From: Hymenobacter aerophilus DSM 13606
GTDB lineage: Bacteria > Bacteroidota > Bacteroidia > Cytophagales > Hymenobacteraceae
Direction of reading: 5' to 3'
DNA: 64,000 bases
NCBI RefSeq assembly: GCF_000382225.1
Contig: NZ_KB907812.1
Span: forward strand, 62,001-126,000
The notes beneath the pieces are model-generated. The model worked only from the letters and a program-made list of their open reading frames with translations, ran no database searches and was not told where the DNA came from. Shown piece by piece: positions 44,641 through 53,146 of the stretch. The first letter of the stretch is position 1. The number at the start of each line of letters is the position of its first letter. A program made the translations under genes and the position numbers.

Positions 44641-46056
44641 TTGCTGCAATTTTTCAAAAGCTCCCTGCCTACCCGCCTGCTGCTGCTGCTGCTGCTCGTG
44701 CTGGCGCTGCGGCTGCCGCTGCTCTGGTGGGGCCTGCCGCTGATGCCCACCGAACTGCGCGAAATGCTGCTGGGCGAGCGGCTGAACGAGGGCGCCCGCC
44801 TCTACCGCGACCTGTACGACAGCACTGCGCCGCTGGCCGCCGCCCTGGGCGGCTTGCTGGAGCTGGTGGGCGGCCGGCCGCTGTGGCTGTACCGGCTGCT
44901 GGCGCTGGCGCTATTGCTGTTTCAGGCCCTGCGCTTCAACTTCGTGCTCAACCGCGCCGATGCGCTGCCCGAGCGCGGCTACCTGGTGGCGCTGACCTAC
45001 CTGCTGCTGGGCTCCGTCAGCACCGACCTCGACATTTTCTCGCCGCTGCTGCTGGGCCACACGTTTCTGCTGGCCGGATTCAGCGCCCTGCTGCCCACCT
45101 CGCGCGAGGGCTACGACAACCGCCGCCTGTTCCGGGCCGGTTTCCTGCTGGGTGTGGCGGCGCTGTGCTACCTGCCGCTGGCGCTGTTTCTGCTGCTGGG
45201 GCTGTTTGCCGTTATCATCTTTGCGGCCAACTCGTTTCGCAGCTTTCTGCTGCTGGTGTGCGGGTTTCTGTTTCCCTATGCGGTGGTGGGCTCGTTTTTC
45301 CTCTACACCGATTCGCTGGCGGGCTTCGTGCATTTTCACCTGCAGCCCACGCTCAGCGGCCTGGTAGCCGGCACCGATGGCCTGCCGCTGCCCGTGCAGC
45401 TGCGGCTGCTGGCGTTGCCGGGGCTGGTGCTGGTGCTGGGGTTGCTGCGCAGTTTGGTAAAGCCGCCGGGCCTCGTTTTTCAGGTGAAATTTCAGCAGCT
45501 GATGCTGGTGTGGGTGCTGGTGGCGGCCGCCGTGGCCGTGGCCGGCCGGGGCGTAGCGCCCGGCACGGCGGTGCTGCTGCTGCCCCCGGCGGCCTATTTC
45601 AGCCTCTATCTGTGGCAGAAACCCGCCCGCGCCTGGGTGCCCGAAGTGGGGCTGCTGCTGCTGATGGGCGCCGTGCTGCTGGTGCGCTACCGGGGCGTGT
45701 TCTTCCTCGATACGGCCCTGCAGCTGCCCCTGGAGTCCCGCTACGCCGTGCAGCCCGACCCGCGTACCCGGTTTCTGCAGGGCCAGCGGCTGCTCGTGCT
45801 CGGCCCCGGCCTGCGCCCCTACGCCCACAACCGCCTCGCCTCGCCCTACCTCGACTGGCGCCTGGCCCAGGTCGATTTCGGCCACCTCGACGAGTACGCC
45901 GCCGTGTTCCGGCTCGCTCGCCAGCTCGGCTCCAACCCGCCGCAGTACCTCATCGACCAGCGCAACCTGCTGCCCGAGCTGCGCTACAAGCTCCCGCAGG
46001 TGTTCGGCCGCTACCAGCCCACCAGCACCAAAGGCGTGTACCGGCTGGGGAAGTGA
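44641..46056 (+). CDS. Polytopic membrane protein, DUF6427-like
   Basis: A 471-residue integral membrane protein with about ten TM segments starting LLQFFKSSLPTRLLLLLLLV. The early loop PLMPTELREMLLGERLNEGA and RLYRDLYDSTAPLAA and the overall layout resemble the DUF6427 family of Bacteroidota (recognised from general pattern, moderate certainty). No ATG precedes the first TM segment in a sensible place, so TTG at 44641 is the proposed start; codons further upstream lie in the palindrome. A soluble C-terminal region follows the last TM (QGQRLLVLGPGLRPYAHNRL). Function unknown; GT-C-like glycosyltransferase is one possibility. Confidence 0.75.
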   Translation: MLQFFKSSLPTRLLLLLLLVLALRLPLLWWGLPLMPTELREMLLGERLNEGARLYRDLYDSTAPLAAALGGLLELVGGRPLWLYRLLALALLLFQALRFNFVLNRADALPERGYLVALTYLLLGSVSTDLDIFSPLLLGHTFLLAGFSALLPTSREGYDNRRLFRAGFLLGVAALCYLPLALFLLLGLFAVIIFAANSFRSFLLLVCGFLFPYAVVGSFFLYTDSLAGFVHFHLQPTLSGLVAGTDGLPLPVQLRLLALPGLVLVLGLLRSLVKPPGLVFQVKFQQLMLVWVLVAAAVAVAGRGVAPGTAVLLLPPAAYFSLYLWQKPARAWVPEVGLLLLMGAVLLVRYRGVFFLDTALQLPLESRYAVQPDPRTRFLQGQRLLVLGPGLRPYAHNRLASPYLDWRLAQVDFGHLDEYAAVFRLARQLGSNPPQYLIDQRNLLPELRYKLPQVFGRYQPTSTKGVYRLGK

Positions 46057-46062
46057 GAGGTG

Positions 46063-46235
46063 AGAACTTAGAAGTGAGAAGTGAGAAGTGAGAAGTGAGA
46101 AAAGGAACGTCATTCAGAGCGCAGCGAAGAATCTCGCGTGCTACCGTTGAACAATGACCGTTCAGCGTGTTCAGGCGAGATTCTTCGCTGCGCTCTGAAT
46201 GACGTTCCTTTTCTCACTTCTCACTTCTAAGTTCT
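46063..46235. repeat. Intergenic palindrome, CGTCATTCAGAGC family, flanked by inverted GTGAGAA words
   Basis: Core ACGTCATTCAGAGCGCAGCG…AATCTCGC and inverse, loop of about 34 bases. Outside the core, AGAACTTAGAAGTGAGAAGT… with further AGTGAGA copies on the left is matched in inverse by …CTCACTTCTCACTTCTAAGTTCT on the right, so the palindrome extends through the word repeats. Starts 7 bases after the membrane-protein stop and ends 12 bases before the def stop. Confidence 0.88.
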
Positions 46236-46247
46236 TACTTCTAAGCG

Positions 46248-46853
46248 CTACCGCCGGCCGCCGGCGGGGGCGGCGAAGCGCATGCGGTAGTCGGCATCTA
46301 CATCGCCCTTGCTGATGCGGGCCAGCTTGCCCTTGAGCAGCTGCTTGCGCAGGCCCGAAGTGTAATCGGTGAACAGCACGCCTTCCAGGTGGTCGTACTC
46401 GTGCTGAATGACGCGGGCGGTGAGGCCCGAGAAGGTTTCCTCGTGTACCTGGCGCTGCTCGTCCTCGTAGCGCAGCCGGATAACCGGGCAGCGCGTCACC
46501 CGCTCGCGGATGCCGGGAATGCTCAGGCAGCCTTCCTCAAACGCCCACGGCTCGCCGGTTTCGCTCAGCATTTCGGGGTTGATGAAGGCGCGCTTGACGG
46601 GCGCCGCCGTGGGCTCGTCCACAATCGGGTTGCCGTCTTCGTCCTCGTCGAGCATGGGCGTCGAGTCGATGACGAACAGGCGGATGCTTTTGCCTACCTG
46701 CGGGGCGGCCAGGCCCACGCCGTGGGCGTGGTACATGGTTTCGTACATGTTGGCAACCAGCAACTCCAGCTCGGCGGCCGGAAAGTCGGCGGGCAGGCGT
46801 TTGGCGAGGGTTTTCAGAACCGGGTCGCCGAAGGCAACAATGGGGAAAATCAT
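46248..46853 (-). CDS. def: Peptide deformylase
   Basis: Removes the N-formyl group from nascent proteins using Fe2+. 201 residues. Three family motifs: GVGLAAPQVG (I), EGCLSIPGI (II) with the metal-ligand Cys, and QHEYDHLEG (III) with HExxH-like metal ligands. An insertion rich in acidic residues after VIDSTPMLDEDEDGNPIVDE is typical of Bacteroidota deformylases. Its ATG overlaps the ruvX stop by 4 bases (ATGA), so the two are translationally coupled. Confidence 0.95.
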   Translation of the reverse strand: MIFPIVAFGDPVLKTLAKRLPADFPAAELELLVANMYETMYHAHGVGLAAPQVGKSIRLFVIDSTPMLDEDEDGNPIVDEPTAAPVKRAFINPEMLSETGEPWAFEEGCLSIPGIRERVTRCPVIRLRYEDEQRQVHEETFSGLTARVIQHEYDHLEGVLFTDYTSGLRKQLLKGKLARISKGDVDADYRMRFAAPAGGRR

Positions 46854-47260
46854 CGGGATTCGAGGTAAGATTGAAGGATAAGGGTGGCCGCCACCCTATC
46901 GACGGTGGCTTTGTCGCGGCGGTCCTTTTTGCCGAGGCCGCCGGCCAGCATGGCCGCGTGGGCCATGCGGGAGGTAAACCGCTCGTCGATTTCGTGCACC
47001 GGCACCTGCGGAAATTCCTTGCGCAGCCGGCGCACCAGGCCCACCACGGCGCTGGTGGCATCGGTGGCCTCGTTGCCGAGCGTGCGCGGCATGCCCACCA
47101 CCAACGCCTCCAGCGGCTCGCGCTGGTGGTAGGCTTTCAGGTAGGCCAGCAGCTCCTGGCTATGGATGGTGGCCAGGGGGGTGGCAATGAGTTGGAGCGG
47201 GTCGGTGACGGCCAGTCCCACGCGCTTATGCCCGTAATCAATGGCCAGAACGCGCCCCAT
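46850..47260 (-). CDS. ruvX: Putative Holliday junction resolvase RuvX (YqgF)
   Basis: A 136-residue RNase H-fold protein. Catalytic motifs: LAIDYGHKRVGLAVTD at the N-terminus, LVVGMPRTLGNEATDAT, HEIDERFTSRMAHAAM and DKATVDRVAATLILQSYL with the final Asp. The family is linked to 16S rRNA 5' processing as well as junction resolution. First gene of the ruvX-def pair, with an exact -7 box 54 bases upstream. Confidence 0.94.
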   Translation of the reverse strand: MGRVLAIDYGHKRVGLAVTDPLQLIATPLATIHSQELLAYLKAYHQREPLEALVVGMPRTLGNEATDATSAVVGLVRRLRKEFPQVPVHEIDERFTSRMAHAAMLAGGLGKKDRRDKATVDRVAATLILQSYLESR

Positions 47261-47313
47261 TGCATCGAAAAAAGAGTGTAGCGCGGCCCCACCACCCGGT
47301 GGGCGCCGCCCCG

Positions 47314-47321
47314 CAAAGGTA
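47314..47321 (-). promoter_or_regulatory. -7 box TACCTTTG for ruvX-def
   Basis: Plus-strand CAAAGGTA reads TACCTTTG on the minus strand, 54 bases before the ruvX start. Confidence 0.6.
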
Positions 47322-47662
47322 CGACAGCCCGCCCGAACGGCCCGGCCCTAAGTGCCTGCAGGCCACAGGCACCAAACGGCCGCCGGGCGAGCAAACCCGG
47401 CGGTTCAGCGAAAAGTTTGATCGTTCTATAATTATATAAAAACCTTTGTACCGCCTAGTCGCTACCGTAGCTTCTGGTTAGGATAAAATACGTAAAAACG
47501 CTGGTTTATTGGCTTTGAATTATAAAAAATTGGATACTTATTGGAAAATGGAGATACCGCTATGTAAGGCGCCGTTTTCTTTGAAAAGTTTCAATAAGTT
47601 TGGAGAGTTGTTATCCGCCTACTAGTCGCTTATTGATTGAACACCTACTCGCTTAGCGCTTT
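47322..47662. other. AT-rich intergenic region between ruvX and the CtpA-type protease
   Basis: No gene seen. From about 47410 to 47640 the sequence is strikingly AT-rich for this window (runs such as TATAATTATATAAAAACC and AATTATAAAAAATTGG). TAAGTTTG at 47595-47602 matches TAnnTTTG and may be the protease promoter. No tRNA-like fold or long hairpin was recognised. Confidence 0.5.
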
Positions 47663-49345
47663 ATGACCTTTCAGCCCCAGCAGCCACCCCGGCCCGATTC
47701 GGAGCGCGGAGCCCGCAACTGGCGGTGGCAGGTGCGCCAGCCCTGGCTGCTGGGTTTGGTGCTGGCCTGCGGCGTGCTGATTGGTGCCAACCCTTTCCGG
47801 CCCTCGAGCCAGAACCCCGACCTGACGGCCCGCGGCTACCTCAAATTCAAGGAAATCCTCAGCTACATCGACCGCGACTACGTGGATTCGGTAAACGCCG
47901 AGGAGCTGTCGGATTACGCCATTACCCGCATGCTGGAGCGCCTCGACCCGCATTCGGTATTCATTCCGGCCAAGCAGCAGCAGCAGGCCTCCTCGTTTCT
48001 GCAAAGCGACTACGACGGCATCGGCGTCGAATTCAATCTGTTCCGCGACACCGTAACGGTGGTGGCGCCGCTCAGCGAAGGCCCCGCCGAACAGGCCGGC
48101 CTGCAGCCCGGCGACCGGATTCTGACCGTTGACGGGCTGGCCGTGTCGGGCGTACACTTCACGATGCAGGACTTGTTTGGTAAGCTGCGCGGCCCCCGTG
48201 GCAGCCGGGTGCAACTGCAGCTGCTGCGCCGGGGCCTGCCGCGCCCCATCAGCGTGGCCGTAACGCGCAACCGCATCCCCAATTCGTCGGTCGATGTGGC
48301 CTACATGGTGGACAACCAGACGGGCTACCTGAAAATCAGCCGCTTCGCCAGCGGCACCTACGACGAGTTCAAGGCTGCCCTGGGCGATTTGCGCCGCCAG
48401 GGCCTTTCGCGGCTCGTGCTGGATTTGCGCGGCAACCCCGGCGGCTACCTCGATAGGGCCACCAAAATTGCCGACGAGTTTATCGGCGGCACCCGCAAAA
48501 TCGTGTACACCGAGGGCAAGGGCGACCAGTACGACACTCAGACCTACTCGCGGGTGGCCGGCGAGTTTGAGGATGGCACGCTGGTAGTGCTCGTGGATGA
48601 AGGCAGCGCCTCGGCCTCCGAAGTGCTGGCCGGCGCCCTGCAGGACCACGACCGGGCCCTGCTGGTGGGCCGCCGCACCTTCGGCAAGGGCCTGGTGCAG
48701 CAGCCCATCACGCTCAACGACGGCTCGGAGCTGCGCCTGACCATTGCCCGCTACTACACGCCCTCGGGCCGTAGCATTCAGAAATCGTACGGCCACGGTC
48801 TGGCCGAATACGAGCAGGAGCTGCAGAAGCGCGCCCGCAATGGCGAGTATTTCCACGCCGACAGCATCCACTTCGCCGACTCGTTGCGCTACCGCACGGC
48901 CCGCGGCCGGGTGGTGTACGGCGGCGGCGGCATCATGCCCGACCTGTTTGTGGCCCGCGACACCTCGGCGCAGTCGGGCTACTACCTGAAGCTGCAGAGC
49001 CTGAACCTGGTGCGCGAGTTCGCCCTGAGCTACTACCAGGACCACAAAACCGAGTTGGAGGCGCTGCGCTTCGAGCAGTTCGGCGAGCAGTTCCGCATCA
49101 GTGATGTGCAGTTGCAGCTACTGGCCACCCGCGCCATGCAGCACGGCCTACCCGCCGACGCGGCCGGTCTGCGCCGCTGCGCCCCGCTACTGCGCAGCCA
49201 GCTGAAGGCCCACATTGCCCGCAGCGCCTACGGCAAAACGGCCTATTTCCGCGTCCTCAACCACGACGACGCCGAAATGCAGCAGGCCCTGAGCGCCCTG
49301 CGCGAGCCCGGCAACACGGCCTTATTAGGTCTGGCGGGGCAGTAG
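47663..49345 (+). CDS. S41 family C-terminal processing peptidase (CtpA-like)
   Basis: A 560-residue periplasmic serine protease anchored by one N-terminal TM segment (PWLLGLVLACGVLIGANPF). PDZ domain at about residues 125-200 (SDYDGIGVEFNLFRDTVTVV … QPGDRILTVDGLAV), then the peptidase core LVLDLRGNPGGYLDRATKIA. Catalytic Ser in DEGSASASEVLAGAL and Lys in RTFGKGLVQQP. Degrades or trims envelope proteins at their C-termini. The stop codon lies inside the palindrome 49341-49428. Confidence 0.94.
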   Translation: MTFQPQQPPRPDSERGARNWRWQVRQPWLLGLVLACGVLIGANPFRPSSQNPDLTARGYLKFKEILSYIDRDYVDSVNAEELSDYAITRMLERLDPHSVFIPAKQQQQASSFLQSDYDGIGVEFNLFRDTVTVVAPLSEGPAEQAGLQPGDRILTVDGLAVSGVHFTMQDLFGKLRGPRGSRVQLQLLRRGLPRPISVAVTRNRIPNSSVDVAYMVDNQTGYLKISRFASGTYDEFKAALGDLRRQGLSRLVLDLRGNPGGYLDRATKIADEFIGGTRKIVYTEGKGDQYDTQTYSRVAGEFEDGTLVVLVDEGSASASEVLAGALQDHDRALLVGRRTFGKGLVQQPITLNDGSELRLTIARYYTPSGRSIQKSYGHGLAEYEQELQKRARNGEYFHADSIHFADSLRYRTARGRVVYGGGGIMPDLFVARDTSAQSGYYLKLQSLNLVREFALSYYQDHKTELEALRFEQFGEQFRISDVQLQLLATRAMQHGLPADAAGLRRCAPLLRSQLKAHIARSAYGKTAYFRVLNHDDAEMQQALSALREPGNTALLGLAGQ

Positions 49346-49428
49346 CGCGAACTTTGTAGTTCGCGGCCCTGCGTCGCTCCATTCTATTGCAACGGCGCAG
49401 GGCCCCGAACTACAAAGTTCGCGCTACT
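49341..49428. repeat. Inverted repeat with GTAGCGCGAACTTTGTAGTTCG arms
   Basis: AGTAGCGCGAACTTTGTAGT…GGCCCTGCG and inverse CGCAGGGCC…ACTACAAAGTTCGCGCTACT. Loop of about 20 bases. Each half contains the smaller palindrome CGAACT-TTGTAGTTCG. The left arm provides the CtpA-type stop codon; the word TTCGCGCTACTG is repeated directly after it and carries the transglutaminase stop. Confidence 0.85.
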
Positions 49429-49435
49429 GTTCGCG

Positions 49436-50410
49436 CTACTGCTCGTCCTGGAAGCGGAAACTGTGACCGACGCCGGGCAGGGGCTGGCCATCGGCTTCGG
49501 CGTAGGGGTAGATGAAATAATTGAGGGCCTGGCCTTGCTGGCGGGGGGCCAGGGCCAGGTCGCGGCCCTGGCTGAATTCGAGGCGGTTTTCGTCGTGGGC
49601 GCCGAAGAAGTAGTTGCGGCGGGCGGGGTTTTTGGCGGCCTCGGAGGCATCAATCGGCACCCAGCCGGTTTCGGGCGTGAAGAACTCGGCCCAGCAGTGG
49701 TAGCCCTTCACTTCGGCCGTGCCCCGTTCGGGCGGCAGCGGAAAGCCGATGCTGAAACGGGCCGGAATGCCCAGCGCCCGGCAGTAGCCGATGAACACGG
49801 CGTGGAAATCGGTGCAGTTGCCCCGGCGCGCGTCGCAGGCATAGTAGATGTCGCCGCGGCCCCAGCCCTGGCCGGTTTTGTCGTAGGCCACGGTGCTTAC
49901 CACGTGCTCGTAGATGGCGCGGGCCTTTTCGAGGTCGGTGCGGGCACCGGCTTTGGTTACGACTTCCGTGGCCCAGAGGCGGATTTGGGGGTCGAGTGGC
50001 ACAAGGTTGTCGGGGGCCAGCCAGCGGCGCAGGTTGGGGCCGGCCGGCTCGGGGGTGGGGCGCTGACCGGTGCTTAGCGGCAGGCTCAGGTGCTCGCGGC
50101 GGGTGGCCTCCAGGCTCATTTTCACCTCGAAGCCCTTGAGTTCCGCGCCCGTGGCCCGCAGGTGCAGGATGCGGTTGCCATATTCGCCGGTCTGGATAGT
50201 GTAGGGCACCGGGGCCGATACGCGCAGCTGCCGCACCTGCTGCGACTTATCGTCGTGGGGTACGGGCAGCCACAGCTCCACGGTACGGGTGCCGGCCGGG
50301 GCGGCGGGCACGGCCGCCGTGTACTCGAACCGGAAAGTGCGGCTGCGTGGCTCCGGGGCCGAGTTGGGGGCAGCAAGCAGGGCAAGCAGAGGCAGCAGAA
50401 ACGAAAGCAT
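49436..50410 (-). CDS. Secreted transglutaminase-like domain protein
   Basis: A 324-residue protein with signal peptide MLSFLLPLLALLAAP. After a beta-rich N-terminal domain (RFEYTAAVPAAPAGTRTVEL), the transglutaminase-core Cys-His-Asp triad is Cys in RRGNCTDFHAVFIGYCRALG, His in KGYHCWAEFF and Asp in VPIDASEAAKN. Bacterial members of this family are usually proteases or peptide-bond hydrolases. The N-terminal PVPHDDKSQQ region is typical of Bacteroidota members. An exact -7 box lies 21 bases upstream. Confidence 0.9.
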   Translation of the reverse strand: MLSFLLPLLALLAAPNSAPEPRSRTFRFEYTAAVPAAPAGTRTVELWLPVPHDDKSQQVRQLRVSAPVPYTIQTGEYGNRILHLRATGAELKGFEVKMSLEATRREHLSLPLSTGQRPTPEPAGPNLRRWLAPDNLVPLDPQIRLWATEVVTKAGARTDLEKARAIYEHVVSTVAYDKTGQGWGRGDIYYACDARRGNCTDFHAVFIGYCRALGIPARFSIGFPLPPERGTAEVKGYHCWAEFFTPETGWVPIDASEAAKNPARRNYFFGAHDENRLEFSQGRDLALAPRQQGQALNYFIYPYAEADGQPLPGVGHSFRFQDEQ

Positions 50411-50430
50411 AGCGGGTAGTAAAGCGCCGG

Positions 50431-50438
50431 CAAAGGTA
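50431..50438 (-). promoter_or_regulatory. -7 box TACCTTTG for the transglutaminase-like gene
   Basis: Exact minus-strand match 21 bases before the start codon, implying a short leader. Confidence 0.6.
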
Positions 50439-50460
50439 TTTGGTTCTCAGTGGTGAGCTG

Positions 50461-50584
50461 CCAGTTGCCAGAACGTCATTCAGAGCGCAGCGAAGAATCT
50501 CGCTTGAAATGACTGAACGGTTATTGTCGCAACCTCAGCACGCGAGATTCTTCGCTGCGCTCTGAATGACGTTCTGGCAACTGG
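50461..50584. repeat. Intergenic palindrome, CGTCATTCAGAGC family
   Basis: CCAGTTGCCAGAACGTCATT…AATCTCGC and inverse GCGAGATT…AATGACGTTCTGGCAACTGG. The outer CCAGTTGCCAGA is unique to this locus yet palindromic. Loop of about 40 bases. Lies between the divergent transglutaminase and hmgA genes. Confidence 0.92.
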
Positions 50585-50666
50585 TGACTCACAATTCACC
50601 CCTGGCCACTGAGAAACTTTGTACCTTCACGAACCCGGTATTTCCCACCCGAAAAACTCGTTCGCT

Positions 50667-51872
50667 ATGCCTTTTTATCAGCGTTTAGGCCAGATTCCGC
50701 GCAAGCGGCACACCCAGTTCCGGCAGCCCGACGGCTCGCTCTACCACGAGCAGCTGGTGGGCACGCTGGGCTTTCATGGGGTGTCGTCGCTGCTGTATCA
50801 CCGCCACGCGCCCACCGAAATTCAGCGGGTGGGCGAGGCCCGGCCGTTTGCGCCCAAGCTGCTCAAAGACCGGCCTTTATCTCCGGCTCACCTGCGCACA
50901 CTGGCCCAGGTGAGCACCGGCGGCGACTACTTGGAAGCCCGCCAGACAATGCTCGGCAACTCCGACGTGACCATGAGCATCTGCAACCCCACGCAGCGGC
51001 GCATGGACTACTACTACAAAAACGCGCTGGCCGACGAGGTGATTTTCGTGCACGAAGGCCGCGGTGAGCTGTGGAGCCAGCTGGGCAAGCTGGCCTTCGA
51101 GCCGGGCGACTACCTCGTGATTCCGCGCACCATTATCCACCAGATGCACTTCGAGGAAGGGCCGGTGCGCCTGCTCATCATTGAGTCGTTCAGCCCCGTA
51201 GAAACTTGCCGGCGCTACCGCAACCATTTCGGGCAGCTGCTGGAGCACGCGCCCTACTGCGAGCGGGATTTCCGCGGGCCTTCGGAGCTGATTGAGGACG
51301 ATGTGCGCGAGTCGGGCGAGTACGAGGTGCGGGTGCAGAAGGACGGGCAGCTACACTCGCTTATCTACGGCAACTCGCCGTTCGATGTGGTAGGCTGGGA
51401 CGGCTACTTCTACCCCTACGCCACCAGCATCCACGACTTCGAGCCCATTACCGGCCGCATCCACCAGCCGCCGCCGGTGCACCAGCAGTTCGAGGGCAAC
51501 AACTACGTTATCTGCTCCTTCGTGCCACGGCTGTTCGACTACCACCCGCTGGCCATTCCGGCCCCCTACAACCACTCCAACGTCGATTCCGACGAGGTGC
51601 TGTACTATGTGGCCGGCAACTTCATGTCGCGCCGCGGCGTCGATCTGGCCTCGTTCACCTGGCACCCCAGCGGCATCCCGCACGGGCCGCACCCCGGCAC
51701 CGTGGAGGCCAGCATCGGCAAGAAGGAAACCCACGAGCTGGCCGTCATGCTCGACACCTTCCGGCCACTGTACCTCACCGAGGCCGCCCTGGCCTACGAG
51801 GACGAGAACTACCCGCTCAGCTGGCGACCCGAGGCGCACAACCCGCCCCGCTCGGCCGATATGATGGATTGA
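50667..51872 (+). CDS. hmgA: Homogentisate 1,2-dioxygenase
   Basis: Fe(II) ring-cleaving dioxygenase of tyrosine/phenylalanine breakdown: homogentisate to maleylacetoacetate. 401 residues from the start at 50667 (MPFYQRLGQIPRKRHTQFRQ). Motifs: EVIFVHEGRGELWSQLG, FEPGDYLVIPRTIIHQM, GWDGYFYPYATSIHDFEPI, and ligand-rich PAPYNHSNVDSDEVLYYVAG and HPSGIPHGPHPGT. Slightly shorter than animal HGD, as usual for Bacteroidota. No other tyrosine-degradation gene is in the window. Confidence 0.94.
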   Translation: MPFYQRLGQIPRKRHTQFRQPDGSLYHEQLVGTLGFHGVSSLLYHRHAPTEIQRVGEARPFAPKLLKDRPLSPAHLRTLAQVSTGGDYLEARQTMLGNSDVTMSICNPTQRRMDYYYKNALADEVIFVHEGRGELWSQLGKLAFEPGDYLVIPRTIIHQMHFEEGPVRLLIIESFSPVETCRRYRNHFGQLLEHAPYCERDFRGPSELIEDDVRESGEYEVRVQKDGQLHSLIYGNSPFDVVGWDGYFYPYATSIHDFEPITGRIHQPPPVHQQFEGNNYVICSFVPRLFDYHPLAIPAPYNHSNVDSDEVLYYVAGNFMSRRGVDLASFTWHPSGIPHGPHPGTVEASIGKKETHELAVMLDTFRPLYLTEAALAYEDENYPLSWRPEAHNPPRSADMMD

Positions 51873-51896
51873 GCGGCCTGAACAGTTTATAAAGAA

Positions 51897-51926
51897 GGTC
51901 ATGCTGAGCGAAGTCGAAGCATGACC
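51897..51926. repeat. Small hairpin GGTCATGCT…AGCATGACC
   Basis: Nine-base perfect stem around TGAGCGAAGTCGA-type loop (GGTCATGCTGAGCGAAGTCG…). The word GTCATGCTGAGCGAAG is clearly related to the arm GTCATCCTGAGCGCAGCGAAG of the larger palindromes; looks like a minimal or solo member. It may also terminate hmgA. Confidence 0.6.
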
Positions 51927-51952
51927 GTTCTGTTATCTGGTTGCCTTGCCTC

Positions 51953-53146
51953 TTACTTCCCTACCGCCATCTTGAAAATGTGGTAGGGCTGGTCCTGCTG
52001 GCCGACGCCCTGGCTCCAGGTGGGCGTTTTGTGGATGGCCGAGTTGGTGACGTAGAGCGTGCGGCCATCGGCCGAGAAAGCGAAGGTGTCGGGCCACTCC
52101 AGGCGCGGGTCCTGCACCACGGTTTCGATTTTGCCGGCCGGCGTGCGGCGCTTGATGGAGTGGTCTTCGAAGGCGGTCAGGTAGAGGTTGTTTTGCGCGT
52201 CGAGAATCATCCCGTCGCAGGCCGGCACCTTGCCCAGGTCCTCAATCTGGGCCACTAGCTGCGCCTCGGTGAGGGCCGGATTACGTAGTGCTTCGGTTTT
52301 GATGCGGTAGAGCGCGTAGCTGGTCAGCGGCTTCCAGTACAGGTACTGCCGGTCGTGGCTCAGGGCAATGCCGTCGGCGTTGAACTGGCCCTGCTTGCCG
52401 GTGGGGTCGACGAGCAGCTTGCCATCGGCCTTGATGTTGAGCGTGGTGTCGCCGAGCATGGATTTGTGGCGGGCCAGCAGCTGCCGCGACTTACCGGTTT
52501 TCAGGTCGATAACCACCAAGCTGCCGATGCCCGACTCGGTGATGTAGGCGTACTGGGCCTCGGGGTCGACGCGCACATCGTTGAGGTAGGACTTGGTAGG
52601 CGCCACGCTGGCGGGCACGGCAATCTTCTGCACCACCTGGTTGGTAGCGGGGTCGATTTTGACCAGCTTGGGGCCGCCGGGCACCGTGCCCTTGATGCCG
52701 GGCGAGGCCGGGTCGAGCACCCACAGCATCCCGGCCGGGTCGGCGTATACGCTCTGGGGGCAAATCCAGTGTTTCTGGGGCTCGTTGCGCACGGTTTCGT
52801 CCCACTTGCACCACTCGGCGTCGGGGTAGGGCTTGAGGGTGTTGCCGGGACCGATTTCGGCAATCGGGGCCACGGGGTTGTTGTCCCAACGCGGGAAGTC
52901 GCCGAATACCCGGCCGTCGGGCAGCACGGCCACGCCCACAATCTGCGGCTCCCGGAACTGCGCCACCACCTGCAGCGGCGAATTGGCTGGCGCGACCGGC
53001 GCCGAAGTGCCGAGCGAGTCGGTGGATGGAGCGCCGGAATCGGTGCCGGCCGTGGGGCCGGAGGAAGGGCCGGAACAGGCCCCGAGGCAGCCCAGGACCA
53101 GCAAAACGGCAGCCCGGGCGGGGCCGGGGAACGGGGTGTGCAGCAT
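51953..53146 (-). CDS. Major royal jelly/yellow-family (L-dopachrome tautomerase-related) lipoprotein
   Basis: A 397-residue predicted lipoprotein: the start at 53146 (MLHTPFPGPARAAVLLVLGC) gives a signal with lipobox LGAC, followed by a Ser/Pro/Thr linker. The six-bladed-propeller domain carries MRJP features: VAVLPDGRVFGDFPRWDNN, WICPQSVYADPAGMLWVLDP, YITESGIGSLVVIDLKTG, FNADGIALSHDRQYLYWKPL, ACDGMILDAQNNLYLTAFED. Bacterial members are of unknown function. Convergent with hmgA. Confidence 0.88.
   Translation of the reverse strand: MLHTPFPGPARAAVLLVLGCLGACSGPSSGPTAGTDSGAPSTDSLGTSAPVAPANSPLQVVAQFREPQIVGVAVLPDGRVFGDFPRWDNNPVAPIAEIGPGNTLKPYPDAEWCKWDETVRNEPQKHWICPQSVYADPAGMLWVLDPASPGIKGTVPGGPKLVKIDPATNQVVQKIAVPASVAPTKSYLNDVRVDPEAQYAYITESGIGSLVVIDLKTGKSRQLLARHKSMLGDTTLNIKADGKLLVDPTGKQGQFNADGIALSHDRQYLYWKPLTSYALYRIKTEALRNPALTEAQLVAQIEDLGKVPACDGMILDAQNNLYLTAFEDHSIKRRTPAGKIETVVQDPRLEWPDTFAFSADGRTLYVTNSAIHKTPTWSQGVGQQDQPYHIFKMAVGK

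Noticed and set aside
44727..46091. 454-codon frame on the same strand as, and overlapping, the DUF6427-like gene
   Set aside because: Ala/Gly/Arg/Pro-rich out-of-frame translation with no TM pattern or motif; the other frame has clear TM helices.
47410..47640. AT-rich stretch considered as a replication origin, tRNA or att site
   Set aside because: No DnaA-box cluster, no cloverleaf and no CCA end, no integrase nearby; most simply a promoter region.
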